From Gimesia aquarii (GTDB taxonomy: Bacteria; Planctomycetota; Planctomycetia; Planctomycetales; Planctomycetaceae), in NCBI RefSeq assembly GCF_007748175.1, contig NZ_CP037422.1, positions 3,540,020 to 3,604,019 on the forward strand: DNA of 64,000 bases. The letters run 5' to 3'. The notes beneath the pieces are model-generated. The model saw only the letters and a program-made list of their open reading frames with translations. It was not told the origin of the DNA and did no database searches. Shown one piece after another: positions 27,520 to 35,858 of this stretch; positions within the stretch are counted from its first letter, which is position 1, and every line of letters begins with the position of its first letter. A program made the position numbers and the translations under genes.

Positions 27520-27528
27520 TGATATAAT
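27520..27528 (+). promoter_or_regulatory. Extended -10 promoter candidate for the cargo genes
   Basis: TGATATAAT is a consensus extended -10 element on the plus strand. Transcription would begin near 27535, downstream of the ATG at 27488, which argues that the HD-protein gene starts at 27596. No good -35 is present, which extended -10 promoters can tolerate. Confidence 0.45.
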
Positions 27529-27595
27529 CAATCTACACTTATCAGTTTATAGAACAACAATACGTGTAAACATAAAATTCAGGATTGACCAAAGA

Positions 27596-29080
27596 ATGAA
27601 TATTGGCACACCACCCAAATTTAAACATTTTCAAGATGATAGCTATCGCGCACTACTCATTGCATTACGAATGAAAGTAGCAGGGATATTAGCCAACAAT
27701 CTCTTACACCATTTTACTGATCATAGCGTAAACCACTCAGACAACGTTGCCTCGCTAGTAGACCAGCTACAAGAAGGGATCAAGGAACCATTATCAGATC
27801 AAGAATTAATTATTCTATACAGCTCCTGTTACTTGCACGATATCGGCATGCATTACGAGTGTGCAGGAAAAACCAAAGTGATCTCAGACTTAAATTTAAC
27901 AACACCATGGGAAGAACAAACTGAATCAGAACGGCGTGAATACTTACGAGCATATCATAATCAGATTTCTGCCGAAATGGTTAGAAATTCCATGACCTCA
28001 AGCGAACCTCCGATCGGAATTCAATTAACTGCAGAATTTAATGGTTCTTATATAGCCAACCTTTGTCACGCTCACTGTATACCGACTAATACTGATAAAT
28101 ATAAAGACTTGGTTGAAGAAGGACCTTCTATACGAACACCATTACTTAGCGCATTCCTTCGAATCGCTGATATCCTCGACGAATCACGGCGACGAGCAAG
28201 TAGAGAAAAGGAGCGAACGCTCTTACTAGACTTGGAATCCCAAACACATTGGTGGCGACATTATTACACTGAAGATGTTACACTTGATGTAAATCAACGA
28301 TTAATCACAGTTTGGTTTGACTTCCCACAAGATTACAAAGATGAGTACTCGAAAGTCATTCCCAAGTTACAAATGCCATGGATTCGTGACGAGCTTCAAC
28401 ACCATGAAACCATTCTTCTGAAGAACGGTTGCCATTGGACTGCTACTGCTAAAGTCAGAGATAAACTACATAGTGACGCTATGCCGGAAGAAGTATTAAC
28501 TACAATGTTGAAACAGCTTTCAAGGCGTCGAAATGTCGAGAATGAAGCACAACAGCTTGCAACTCTAACATTGTACAAGGAGGCACAACCCAGTATTCGC
28601 CGTAGAATAGATTCACTACAAAAACGAAATTCAGAGCTTGAAACCGAAGAATATCTCATTGAGTTAAGCAATATTGCGACAGACCTTTTTGAATTGGGTA
28701 GACGCAGAGATGCTCACTCGTTGCTTTTCAATCCCTACACAAAAGACCTTAAGCAATTGACATTAGATATGCGACTAAAGATTGGACTTCGGCTCCTTGA
28801 GTGGGAAATAGATGATGGCGACCACTTTAGCATACGTAGGTTACTCCAAATACTCACGCCGGAATTTTCAGACTTACCCAACTCTGATAAAAGAAAGTGG
28901 CTATTTACAAAATCGCAAATTAGAGCACTAGAAGCATCGTGCGAATACCTGGAGTCAAAAGAAGCAATTGAGGAAGCTCTTGAATGGGCATCTGCTTCTG
29001 AAAAACCTTGGCTTAAAGCAGAGCTCTCACAGATGGAACTGTTACAAGGTGACTTTAGTCAAGATAGGGAGCTAAACTAA
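27596..29080 (+). CDS. HD-domain protein (phage cargo gene 1)
   Basis: I chose ATG 27596 (494 residues) over 27488, because the best promoter lies between them. The N-terminal half has HD-phosphohydrolase-like signatures: HHFTDHSVNHSDN (His39, Asp42, His43, His47), the HD pair in CYLHDIGM (His81-Asp82), YHNQISAEM, and a later PLLSAFLRIADILDESR. These are in the style of the HD domains found in some ATPase- and Hsp90-linked conflict proteins. Metal-dependent phosphohydrolases of this type cut nucleotides or cyclic dinucleotides; the substrate is unknown. The C-terminal half (about 300-494) is helical and TPR-like. It ends exactly where the next gene begins, so they form an operon. Confidence 0.78.
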   Translation: MNIGTPPKFKHFQDDSYRALLIALRMKVAGILANNLLHHFTDHSVNHSDNVASLVDQLQEGIKEPLSDQELIILYSSCYLHDIGMHYECAGKTKVISDLNLTTPWEEQTESERREYLRAYHNQISAEMVRNSMTSSEPPIGIQLTAEFNGSYIANLCHAHCIPTNTDKYKDLVEEGPSIRTPLLSAFLRIADILDESRRRASREKERTLLLDLESQTHWWRHYYTEDVTLDVNQRLITVWFDFPQDYKDEYSKVIPKLQMPWIRDELQHHETILLKNGCHWTATAKVRDKLHSDAMPEEVLTTMLKQLSRRRNVENEAQQLATLTLYKEAQPSIRRRIDSLQKRNSELETEEYLIELSNIATDLFELGRRRDAHSLLFNPYTKDLKQLTLDMRLKIGLRLLEWEIDDGDHFSIRRLLQILTPEFSDLPNSDKRKWLFTKSQIRALEASCEYLESKEAIEEALEWASASEKPWLKAELSQMELLQGDFSQDRELN

Positions 29081-31249
29081 ATGCTGGATTTAGTGGAAGA
29101 TAAAACACGAAATCTAATTGCCATGGCTCATCGCATAGCATATTGCGGCAATCTAAATAGAGCTCTTCAATTAATTGAAGAGCATCTTAAAACCACTAGC
29201 TTAGCTGACATAGATCGTGCTGCAGTACTTTCGACGAAGTCTGAGCTGCTCTTTTTAGATAAAGAGTTTAAGGCTTCGCATCAGGTATTCAGCTTGGAGC
29301 TAGAACCTCTACTGAAATCGCTTCCACATAACGTTGCAATTGTGATTGAATTCAACAGGTCAAATGTTGCTTTTGCATCGATTGATTCAGATGAAATATC
29401 TCGTTATCAGAACTTAGTTGACGAAATGCGATTTGCTGGAATAAGGCATCAAAATGATTCAGATTTACTGCATGCATCAAAGCAGGCAGCAAGAGGACAA
29501 AGCTACGACTCGTTACCTACTTTTTGGAGAGAATTAGTTAGAACCTATAAGCAGGGACATTGGTCTTCCTTCCGTAACGCATCCTGCTACATGGCCGAAG
29601 AGTGCATTAGACTTCAAGAGTTTGCAGACGCAGCATTTCACGCGTCAATTGCAGAAAACTCAGAAATAGCTAAACAAATCGCAAAGTCTTTAGTTGATTC
29701 AAGAAAACCTAAAGAAATCTCGAAGGTCTTAGAAAAGTTAATGACCACTGCAAATCTCAGATCACACTTCAATATTGCATGTGAGTTTATCCAGGAGGCA
29801 ACTGACATTGTTCCTAATGATTTTGTAGATCGACTGATTCGATGGATTCTCCCCCGATGCAAACGTGAGAGAGATCCAGAAGATCACGGAGCGTCCGAAA
29901 AGGTCGCATGGAATACTATTAAAGCAATCGCATCCCGTTCCACAGAAGAAATGGCTCAAAAAATCATCATAACTGCAACTAAACATCCTGCATGGAAAGA
30001 AATAGAAAAGAATCCAAACAAGCTTATTCTAAATCGAGAAGAAATAATCGATGCCGTATATCAAACCGTTCCTGCTTCACCTGAAGAATCTCTTCCGGTA
30101 CTAGCAGACCTAGCCATTCCATTGGCAACGGACCGCAAAAACTCCCAAGACTATGCGAAAACTTTAAACTTGCTAGGTCGAATCGTTTCCTATGGACCTG
30201 AGTCTGTCAGCAAAACAATCCGAGATGCCCTTTTTCCAAAAGGTCAAGGAATATATCCCGCGTTGATGCAACTTGCACCTCATTTCGGATATGAAATACT
30301 TAACACAAACAATCAGTTGGACAACTACGCCAAAAAGATAATAACTGATCTAAATAACGTAGTTCAACAATTACCCAAGGGCACTCAACCAATCCCGGTC
30401 AATGGACCAAAAATGACTTGGCATTCTGTAAAAGAGCATGAAATCGTATATGTACACTATCTATCTCTGACCGATCTTCACGCGATGGCTAGTAACCGAA
30501 AGAACTTCAGTCCGGAATCCATTAGGGACGTCATTAGAGCACTCTCGAAGTCTATTTCTGATCCAGAAAATGTACTCGCAAATAAGTATCCATTCATAGA
30601 TTGTATTAAGAGATTTGCTGATGTCCTCGACCGAAATCTCGCTAATGATTTATTTGAAGTCTTGGCACCAATTGCCGAAGGAAGAATAGAACTGACAGGA
30701 CATTTTCCAGATATTGAACAACAAAATCATCCTCTCAGCGTATTTCGTTTCAATGGTGTCACACTAAATCAAGTAGTAGGACACGCTCTTTTTATACTTT
30801 CTTGTATTGAATACCATTTACCTGATGTCTTTGGTGATAGATTACTGTGTATTGTAGAGAAATCTCTCAGTAGCAGTTCACCCGAAATTCGGAAATCAGC
30901 ATTTGCTGCTGTCAGAGAAATCCCAACTATTTCAGAAAGTACTTGGGTTCCAGTAATTATGGGTATGCAAGATCCAAACACAAACGCTGCAGCTCTAGCA
31001 TTTGATGCAATCGTAAACAAAAATAATGCCACATTAACACGGCCGCAATGGCGAATGGTAACCTACGCACTAAAAACAGCTCAATCAAACTCTTCAATCC
31101 TACTAAGACGTGCAGCGGCAGATGCGTTGAGTACATTAAAGTCGCAAGCTCCGAATAGGAAAATTGCCAATGAATTGGAGGAAATTCAACAACTTTTTGC
31201 AAGCGACATTGCATACTCTGTGCGTAATGCTGCGAAAGTCAATAAGTAG
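29081..31249 (+). CDS. Large alpha-solenoid (TPR/HEAT-like) protein (phage cargo gene 2)
   Basis: A 722-residue protein beginning directly after the HD gene stop, with no gap. The N-terminal third looks like TPR (AYCGNLNRALQLIEEHLKTT, FLDKEFKASHQVF), and the last 150 residues like HEAT (SSPEIRKSAFAAVREIP, LLRRAAADALSTLKSQ). No signal peptide, membrane segment or enzyme motif was seen. It may hold or regulate the HD protein, or form the sensor part of a two-gene system. I do not recognise a named family. Both genes are AT-rich compared with the host flanks, as often seen in acquired DNA. Confidence 0.78.
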   Translation: MLDLVEDKTRNLIAMAHRIAYCGNLNRALQLIEEHLKTTSLADIDRAAVLSTKSELLFLDKEFKASHQVFSLELEPLLKSLPHNVAIVIEFNRSNVAFASIDSDEISRYQNLVDEMRFAGIRHQNDSDLLHASKQAARGQSYDSLPTFWRELVRTYKQGHWSSFRNASCYMAEECIRLQEFADAAFHASIAENSEIAKQIAKSLVDSRKPKEISKVLEKLMTTANLRSHFNIACEFIQEATDIVPNDFVDRLIRWILPRCKRERDPEDHGASEKVAWNTIKAIASRSTEEMAQKIIITATKHPAWKEIEKNPNKLILNREEIIDAVYQTVPASPEESLPVLADLAIPLATDRKNSQDYAKTLNLLGRIVSYGPESVSKTIRDALFPKGQGIYPALMQLAPHFGYEILNTNNQLDNYAKKIITDLNNVVQQLPKGTQPIPVNGPKMTWHSVKEHEIVYVHYLSLTDLHAMASNRKNFSPESIRDVIRALSKSISDPENVLANKYPFIDCIKRFADVLDRNLANDLFEVLAPIAEGRIELTGHFPDIEQQNHPLSVFRFNGVTLNQVVGHALFILSCIEYHLPDVFGDRLLCIVEKSLSSSSPEIRKSAFAAVREIPTISESTWVPVIMGMQDPNTNAAALAFDAIVNKNNATLTRPQWRMVTYALKTAQSNSSILLRRAAADALSTLKSQAPNRKIANELEEIQQLFASDIAYSVRNAAKVNK

Positions 31250-31500
31250 ATTCATAACCCAATAATGACATCACAAAGATACAAAATCTTCGATGAGACC
31301 ACTTGGCGTTTGTTTTAAAATGTGCCTATTCAATTCGATTTAAACTCTATCCCTCAACATTAAAAATCAGACTAACACGATGAGAGCATTAAATAAAACT
31401 CCTGTTCAATCTAATTTTTAAATAATTCATTGATCTCATTTAGCAAATTAACGTTACAATTTTATTGAACCTACGCAAAAACATTACCAAGGAGTTCAAA

Positions 31501-32427
31501 ATGGAACTGGAGCCAAAACCTTCATCTACACCAGCGAATAAAACTAGCCAGACAAATGACCTACCGAAGAAAGAACGAAAAGCCAGTGTAGATCATCAAA
31601 ATGTAGCTATGTGGATTAAAGTAGTTTGTGGAATCCTAGTTCTTGTAGTCGGTTACTTAGGGTATATATTCAATTCGAAGAAATCTGACGAAGAACAATT
31701 TCGTAACTCATTGGCCGAAATCCGTAAGTCGAATGAAAATGTTAGATTGAGTCCCGTCACATGCGCTCCAATCACTGCAAAATTTGCATCAATGTCAGAT
31801 CAGAGGCGATATGAAATCATCAGTCACTGCACAGATTGTATGCGTATTGACAAACGGTCAAATGTGGGAACTGCACCAGAGCTTGTCGAAATTTCCTTGC
31901 AGTTTCTTAATTTAGGCAACTACGAAGAATGTGAACATCTTCTAAAACTTGCAAGAGAACGAAATCATAGCAAATTCATCGAATTTGAATGTCAAGAGCT
32001 TTTAATTCGGTTGTATACAACACGTGGTGAATTTGATAAAGCCGATAAAACTATTAACGATATGCAACAAAAATTAATAAGAGATGATTCCTTGAGTGAT
32101 GGTGAATGCCTAGTTCGAAAACTACGCCTGATGTATTGTAAAGCTTTAACTGAATACGTTCGAAATCCATATGCCTCAAAACCTTCGAAGACGTTACTTG
32201 ATGCCATTAAAACTAGTGAGCAACTTGTGCCGCTACCAGATGTTTATCAGATTCAAGGATATCTCTATGCCCTTCATTCGCTCTATCCAGAGGAGACAAC
32301 ATATGCAGTCGAAGAAGCTCCTTCGCTAAATAGAGTTAAGACCCTAAAACCCACTATCTATCCAGACCTAGTTCCAGAGGTTAAGAAAGCTCCGGCCCCA
32401 AGCCCACGACCGACTAGACGTAACTAG
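31501..32427 (+). CDS. Single-pass membrane protein with helical-repeat domain (phage cargo gene 3)
   Basis: The ATG at 31501 is preceded by AAGGAG at a 6-bp spacing, so I prefer it over an upstream start at 31465; it yields 308 residues. A charged, Ser/Lys-rich N-terminus (1-35) is followed by a membrane segment (about 36-57, AMWIKVVCGILVLVVGYLGY). The larger C-terminal part has TPR-like helices (LNLGNYEECEHLLKLARERN, TRGEFDKADKTIND). It lies 250 bp beyond the HD/solenoid pair on the same strand and may be a separate unit. An envelope-anchored cargo such as a superinfection-exclusion protein is possible (inference). Confidence 0.68.
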   Translation: MELEPKPSSTPANKTSQTNDLPKKERKASVDHQNVAMWIKVVCGILVLVVGYLGYIFNSKKSDEEQFRNSLAEIRKSNENVRLSPVTCAPITAKFASMSDQRRYEIISHCTDCMRIDKRSNVGTAPELVEISLQFLNLGNYEECEHLLKLARERNHSKFIEFECQELLIRLYTTRGEFDKADKTINDMQQKLIRDDSLSDGECLVRKLRLMYCKALTEYVRNPYASKPSKTLLDAIKTSEQLVPLPDVYQIQGYLYALHSLYPEETTYAVEEAPSLNRVKTLKPTIYPDLVPEVKKAPAPSPRPTRRN

Positions 32428-32451
32428 AATTTTTTTTTGCTGTAATCGAAA

Positions 32452-32471
32452 AAATGTAAACGTTTACATTT
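32452..32471. promoter_or_regulatory. 20-bp perfect palindrome at the end of the cargo
   Basis: AAATGTAAACGTTTACATTT is a perfect palindrome with a CG centre. Its core TGTAAACGTTTACA fits LacI/CcpA-type operators. It lies 24 bp after the stop of cargo gene 3, between that gene and the convergent end of the phage minus-strand genes. It could be an operator or a weak bidirectional terminator; the AT-rich stem and lack of a U-run favour protein binding. Confidence 0.5.
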
Positions 32472-32532
32472 AGCTAGAATATTATCAAAAAGCCATTCAG
32501 GCTAAATTTACTTTTTAAGCAACAGGCGAATA

Positions 32533-32775
32533 CTAGCTAAAAATGTCCTCAATTCCAACGCCCTGTTCCGCGTGAACAGATTGAATTTTTGTGGGTATAT
32601 TTTTTTGCGACTTCGAGTTAATTAAAACTGAAACAATTTCTGGAGCTAACATTAAACGAACAGCTCGAAGTTCCTGCCATTCCTGCTTTGACTTCATCCA
32701 GTATATCCAAGTCAGAACGCAGAGATTGATAATCATAATAAACAATGCGACAAGTAAACATTCAACGATAGGCAC
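32533..32775 (-). CDS. Small membrane protein of the phage replication module
   Basis: An 80-residue protein with a GTG start at 32775, supported by GGGAGG about 6 bp upstream. One membrane segment lies near residues 6-27 (LLVALFIMIINLCVLTWIYW), followed by a charged cytoplasmic or periplasmic region. It is the last gene of the minus-strand replication module, 2 bp after the previous stop. Family is not recognised; its position fits a small virion or assembly protein. Confidence 0.6.
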   Translation of the reverse strand: MPIVECLLVALFIMIINLCVLTWIYWMKSKQEWQELRAVRLMLAPEIVSVLINSKSQKNIPTKIQSVHAEQGVGIEDIFS

Positions 32776-32777
32776 TT

Positions 32778-32984
32778 TTAATCCTCCCTAAAATTTTGAT
32801 AGTTTTCATCATCTAAAAAGTTTGATTCCAATTCACCTTCAACATAGTGACCGTCTATGCTTCGCGGATCGTAACGAGTCGCCCTCATGAACCAACGGAA
32901 CGAATAACTAAGAGTAAAGTAAAACAGAAGCGAAGAAGGAACAGCAGCCGAAGCAGAGACAAATTCACGAATCAAATCGATCAT
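32778..32984 (-). CDS. Small membrane protein of the phage replication module
   Basis: The ATG at 32984 has AAAGGG 6 bp upstream and gives 68 residues (an earlier start would add 12). A hydrophobic stretch (about 10-28, SAAVPSSLLFYFTLSYSF) precedes an acidic C-terminus (LESNFLDDENYQNFRED). It overlaps the end of the upstream gene by 20 bp. Function unknown; a minor coat candidate by position. Confidence 0.6.
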   Translation of the reverse strand: MIDLIREFVSASAAVPSSLLFYFTLSYSFRWFMRATRYDPRSIDGHYVEGELESNFLDDENYQNFRED

Positions 32985-33120
32985 CAATATCCCTTTTCTG
33001 TTTAGCCACATCCCTTGCATAAACTACTGCGATGACCGCAAAAAGAATCGTGACCAACATGATTATAAAATGTGAGACAATCATCATCGCATATGTCAGA
33101 TAGTCCAAAAATCCATACAT
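32965..33120 (-). CDS. 50-residue membrane protein downstream of Rep
   Basis: The ATG at 33120 has AAAGGAAG about 7 bp upstream and gives 50 residues. A long membrane helix (about residues 6-34, with MMIVSHFIIMLVTILFAVIA) is followed by a charged end (ARDVAKQKRDIDDRFDS). It begins 13 bp after the Rep stop. Size and place match the small pVII/pIX-type proteins of filamentous phages, though the sequence gives no family match. Confidence 0.6.
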   Translation of the reverse strand: MYGFLDYLTYAMMIVSHFIIMLVTILFAVIAVVYARDVAKQKRDIDDRFDS

Positions 33121-33133
33121 AAAATTTCTTCCT

Positions 33134-34483
33134 TTAAAAAGTGGCGTCCTCAATATTTCCCTCAAATATTACACCATCCTGAAATTCGCCCTCGTAAATG
33201 GCCGGGCGATCAATGAAAACGAGATGTTGCTCAGAGAAATGAACGTCATACTCAAAGTCAGAGGACCAACGGCCCGCCTGTTTAAAGCCTGCATACTCAT
33301 GCAATGTTAAAACCGTTTCTCTTTTCCCTTCGTAATTCTCAAGAGAATTCGCTACTTGAATAAAATCACCGTCTACAGGAAAGCAATAGCCGTAATAACG
33401 TCTCTGTTCACCGCCAGGATAATTTACCGTCTTACGCTGTAAAACAATTCCAGAGGTTTTACAGTTGTCTAAACGCTCTGTATGAGTCTTACGATTTGAA
33501 CGTGGTTCATGCTCATGTACGCAGTTATCACAAGTGCAGTCGAGAGAATGAAGTACTTCCGGTTTTTTGAGAGCTTCAATTTCTGCCTGAGTCATCGCTT
33601 GACGCCAAAACGATTGACTAATGTGGTAACGGTCAATTTTCTTTGGGTAATTCATGACCCAATCAGGGAACCCGTGATCGGGATACTTAATCACATACTT
33701 AGTTGCGTAGTTGATTGCATGAGCAACCGTATTAATTTTTTTTACGCGAGACGTATAACGAACAGAGCCAAATTTTGGACGCCCTGTCTTTTGGTCCTCT
33801 TCGGAAATAGTCGCCCATTTAGGACGATTCAAATTCCAATAGTGGCAGACAATATCAAACGGGATGAATTCGGTTTCCAACAACAAATGATAATGCACGA
33901 ATTCCGTTTTTTTCTGCCATTCGACCGCACAAAAATAGTGCCGGCCTATCTTAAATTCTTCTTTGCGACGGAGAGCCTTTACGAGCTCACCAATGACACG
34001 TTTTTCTTTGCAGTACTCAAATGCGGCCTTCGGATCATCATTGAAAATTTTGGGATCGACTGTCAGAGTCCACATCTGACAGTGTTTCCATTTCTTCAAA
34101 GCGCTGCGAACACGTTCGCGCAGTAAAATCCCCTGCCCTTCCGAGCAATCAGGGCAAAATCTGCTCCTGCAGGAGCAGCCCACATAGACGTAGTCTATTT
34201 CCACTGTGCGGAATTGAGTTTCAATTTCCTTTTCCACAGTATTGTGTTTCTTTTCAAGATAAGGGCGGTCCGGCTCCGCCGTCCCGCCCGCATCATCTTC
34301 CTGATGGCTTCCTACCTTCCAAGGCGGCGTCCCTGCCCCCTTTGCATCCTTGCTGGATGGGGAGACAATCCGTTGTTTCCCCGACCCGTAGAGGTCTTTT
34401 GTTGCATCCTTGATTACAGTTCCTTGACCACTTTTCTCCAGTGAAGAAAAACCAAAACGTCCTTGCTTTGTTCTACGGATCAT
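33134..34483 (-). CDS. HUH-type rolling-circle replication initiator
   Basis: I chose ATG 34483 (AAAGGGA about 7 bp upstream; 449 residues) over a TTG at 34528 lying in a hairpin. Motif 1 is MWTLTVDP (137-144), the HUH motif is HYH in EFVHYHLLLE (His197, His199), and the catalytic Tyr is in INYATKYVIKY (Tyr259 or Tyr263, with Lys between). A Cys cluster CSCRSRFCPDC (103-113) may bind zinc. The enzyme should nick the double-stranded replicative form and stay linked to the 5' end, as Ff pII does. Its target origin is not known; candidates are the hairpins at 34527 or in 34986-35271. Confidence 0.85.
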   Translation of the reverse strand: MIRRTKQGRFGFSSLEKSGQGTVIKDATKDLYGSGKQRIVSPSSKDAKGAGTPPWKVGSHQEDDAGGTAEPDRPYLEKKHNTVEKEIETQFRTVEIDYVYVGCSCRSRFCPDCSEGQGILLRERVRSALKKWKHCQMWTLTVDPKIFNDDPKAAFEYCKEKRVIGELVKALRRKEEFKIGRHYFCAVEWQKKTEFVHYHLLLETEFIPFDIVCHYWNLNRPKWATISEEDQKTGRPKFGSVRYTSRVKKINTVAHAINYATKYVIKYPDHGFPDWVMNYPKKIDRYHISQSFWRQAMTQAEIEALKKPEVLHSLDCTCDNCVHEHEPRSNRKTHTERLDNCKTSGIVLQRKTVNYPGGEQRRYYGYCFPVDGDFIQVANSLENYEGKRETVLTLHEYAGFKQAGRWSSDFEYDVHFSEQHLVFIDRPAIYEGEFQDGVIFEGNIEDATF

Positions 34484-34526
34484 TGTAGAATCCCTTTCTG
34501 CTTGAGTGCTGACTTGAAGCAAATTC

Positions 34527-34566
34527 AAACCCTTGAGAATGGCAGTTCTCAGGGGTTTATTTTTTA
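34527..34566 (+). terminator. 13-bp hairpin followed by T-run, upstream of rep
   Basis: AAACCCTTGAGAA (34527-34539) pairs with TTCTCAGGGGTTT (34546-34558), one G-T wobble, loop of 6. On the plus strand it is followed by TATTTTTTA, so it could stop antisense transcription across rep. On the minus strand it sits between a small gene and rep, where it might act as an attenuator or a ssDNA structure such as an origin. Confidence 0.55.
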
Positions 34567-34800
34567 TACCGCTTTAGCTAACGAAACCCGATGATTCCCC
34601 AGCTCTTCATGAAACATCTTTGCTAGAGTCACTTCGTTGCCGTAAAGATCTTCTATCGAAATAAGGTTAAAACCTTGTATCCTCATTTCGAGTAACAGAA
34701 TCCCGAAGCGGTGATGATCTTGAGTTGCGATATGAAGAAAATTAAACATTCTTGTATGCGTTTCTCTTTTTGACATGTGGTCAAACATTAATTGGTACAA
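34564..34800 (-). CDS. Small phage protein of unknown function
   Basis: A 78-residue protein with a TTG start at 34800, supported by AAAGGAG 8 bp upstream. It is soluble-looking, with many His residues (FDHMSKRETHTRMFNFLH) and no membrane segment. It lies between the 60-residue gene and rep in the early module. A role in replication control is possible from position; no family was recognised. Confidence 0.5.
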   Translation of the reverse strand: MYQLMFDHMSKRETHTRMFNFLHIATQDHHRFGILLLEMRIQGFNLISIEDLYGNEVTLAKMFHEELGNHRVSLAKAV

Positions 34801-34802
34801 GG

Positions 34803-34985
34803 CTAGCTCTCCTTTCTGACTTTGAGATTTGCAAACTCGTTACTTTCACGAACGCTACTAATCGTCCATCCATGCTTAACAAAGTGACGCTTCGCGTAAT
34901 TTCGTGCCGCCGATTCATCATATGCATGTATTAATTCAGAATCGAAACGACCGGATTTAACCAAAGTGATCTCCCATCTTCTCAT
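34803..34985 (-). CDS. Small phage protein of unknown function
   Basis: A 60-residue protein; its ATG has a GGGGG ribosome binding site close upstream. It is basic and soluble-looking (YDESAARNYAKRHFVKHGWT), resembling small regulatory proteins carried by filamentous phages, but no family was recognised. It ends 2 bp before the next gene. Confidence 0.55.
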   Translation of the reverse strand: MRRWEITLVKSGRFDSELIHAYDESAARNYAKRHFVKHGWTISSVRESNEFANLKVRKES

Positions 34986-35271
34986 TTTAAACCCCCTTTT
35001 TATTGTTGTTTAAAACCATCTCACCTCACCTACCCCAAACGAAAACAATGAAGTGAGACGGCCCTCTCAAAGATTTACTTAAACGTCTCAAATCTGCTTT
35101 TTATGAATCATCACTTTGAGGGGCAGCTATCGGTGACCCCCCGAAAGTGACGACTCAACAAAGCAGGATTAGGGGAGGCGACTGGCTTAAGAACGGGTTC
35201 CAATATGGAGCCTACGGCCAGTTTGATTTTGTGCCTTACGGCACGTTCACCGCCCCTCAAGTCAGATCTAA
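34986..35271. other. Structured phage intergenic region, candidate origin/packaging region
   Basis: This 286-bp stretch has no convincing gene. It holds a short hairpin GTGCC-TTAC-GGCAC (35231-35244), a longer-range inverted repeat pairing TTGAGGGGC (near 35125) with GCCCCTCAA (near 35252), and GAGACG/CGTCTC repeats near 35056-35090. Intergenic regions of filamentous phages carry the replication origins and packaging hairpin, so this is a candidate by analogy. Confidence 0.4.
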
Positions 35272-35547
35272 CTAAGCAGAACTGGAAGTAGGACCAGCTT
35301 CCTTGAGTTTCGTAATGGTGTAACGAACCTCTTTATTGCCCTTGAATGACGTTTCTGTTTCGTAGCCTGATGCATCTACACGTGTGCCCTCAGCCATTCC
35401 AGCAACCAGTGATGTAGCAGCCTTAGCCTGAAGTGTTCGGCCTATTACGGCGATATCCACGTAGCTATTGTGGGCATCATCTTTCACCGGTGAATGACGA
35501 ACTAGAGTTGCACCGTCCTGAGCTTTGACAGCAAAATAAACAGACAT
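35272..35547 (-). CDS. Small ssDNA-binding-like protein (pV functional analogue)
   Basis: A 91-residue protein with GGAGAG 6 bp before the ATG. It is rich in beta-strand-like segments (SYVDIAVIGRTLQAKAA, GTRVDASGYETE, EVRYTITKLKEA), as expected for an OB-fold or pV-like ssDNA-binding protein. It is the first gene of the minus-strand early operon. In Ff phages pV coats the viral strand before export. The family match is by size, strand pattern and place, not by a diagnostic motif. Confidence 0.6.
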   Translation of the reverse strand: MSVYFAVKAQDGATLVRHSPVKDDAHNSYVDIAVIGRTLQAKAATSLVAGMAEGTRVDASGYETETSFKGNKEVRYTITKLKEAGPTSSSA

Positions 35548-35599
35548 TTACGCTCTCCAAAATTTCCGCACACCTAAAAAATTTAGTCATGAGTTGGCC

Positions 35600-35627
35600 T
35601 AGACTGGGCGTGCGGTTCGCGTATAAT
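35600..35627 (+). promoter_or_regulatory. Promoter candidate for the structured small RNA
   Basis: A perfect -10 TATAAT (35622-35627) has TAGACT at 35600-35605 as a moderate -35 match with 16-bp spacing. Transcription would start near 35634 and proceed toward the terminator at 35703. Confidence 0.45.
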
Positions 35628-35633
35628 CTCTGT

Positions 35634-35729
35634 ACGCGGTGAGTGGACCGTCAAGCTAACTCATCGTAAGGCAGGCTATTTGTCGTGATCTAGCCTGTAT
35701 TTCCCGGTGCCCTAGACACCGGGTTTTTT
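35634..35729 (+). ncRNA. Candidate structured small RNA in the phage, about 96 nt
   Basis: Between a -10 TATAAT and a Rho-independent terminator lie three consecutive hairpins: CGGTGAGT/ACTCATCG (35637-35666, one G-U), CAGGCTA/TAGCCTG (35672-35697) and the terminator stem (35703-35723). There is no good open frame. It is divergent from the ssDNA-binding gene and close to the right dif-like site. It could be a regulatory RNA or a ssDNA packaging/att structure on the phage strand. Confidence 0.5.
35703..35729 (+). terminator. Rho-independent terminator
   Basis: CCCGGTG and CACCGGG form a perfect 7-bp stem with a 7-nt loop, followed by six T. It ends the candidate small RNA, or stops transcription into the att region. 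Confidence 0.75.
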
Positions 35730-35858
35730 CATTGATGTATAGTAGTTTTTGAGGCACTTGCTATAAGCAAATTTTCTCCAGAATAGAACCGAACAAATCG
35801 GGGAGAAAACTAAGCAAATGAAAATTGGTAGAGCAAAAACGGAGATAGGGATTGCCCC

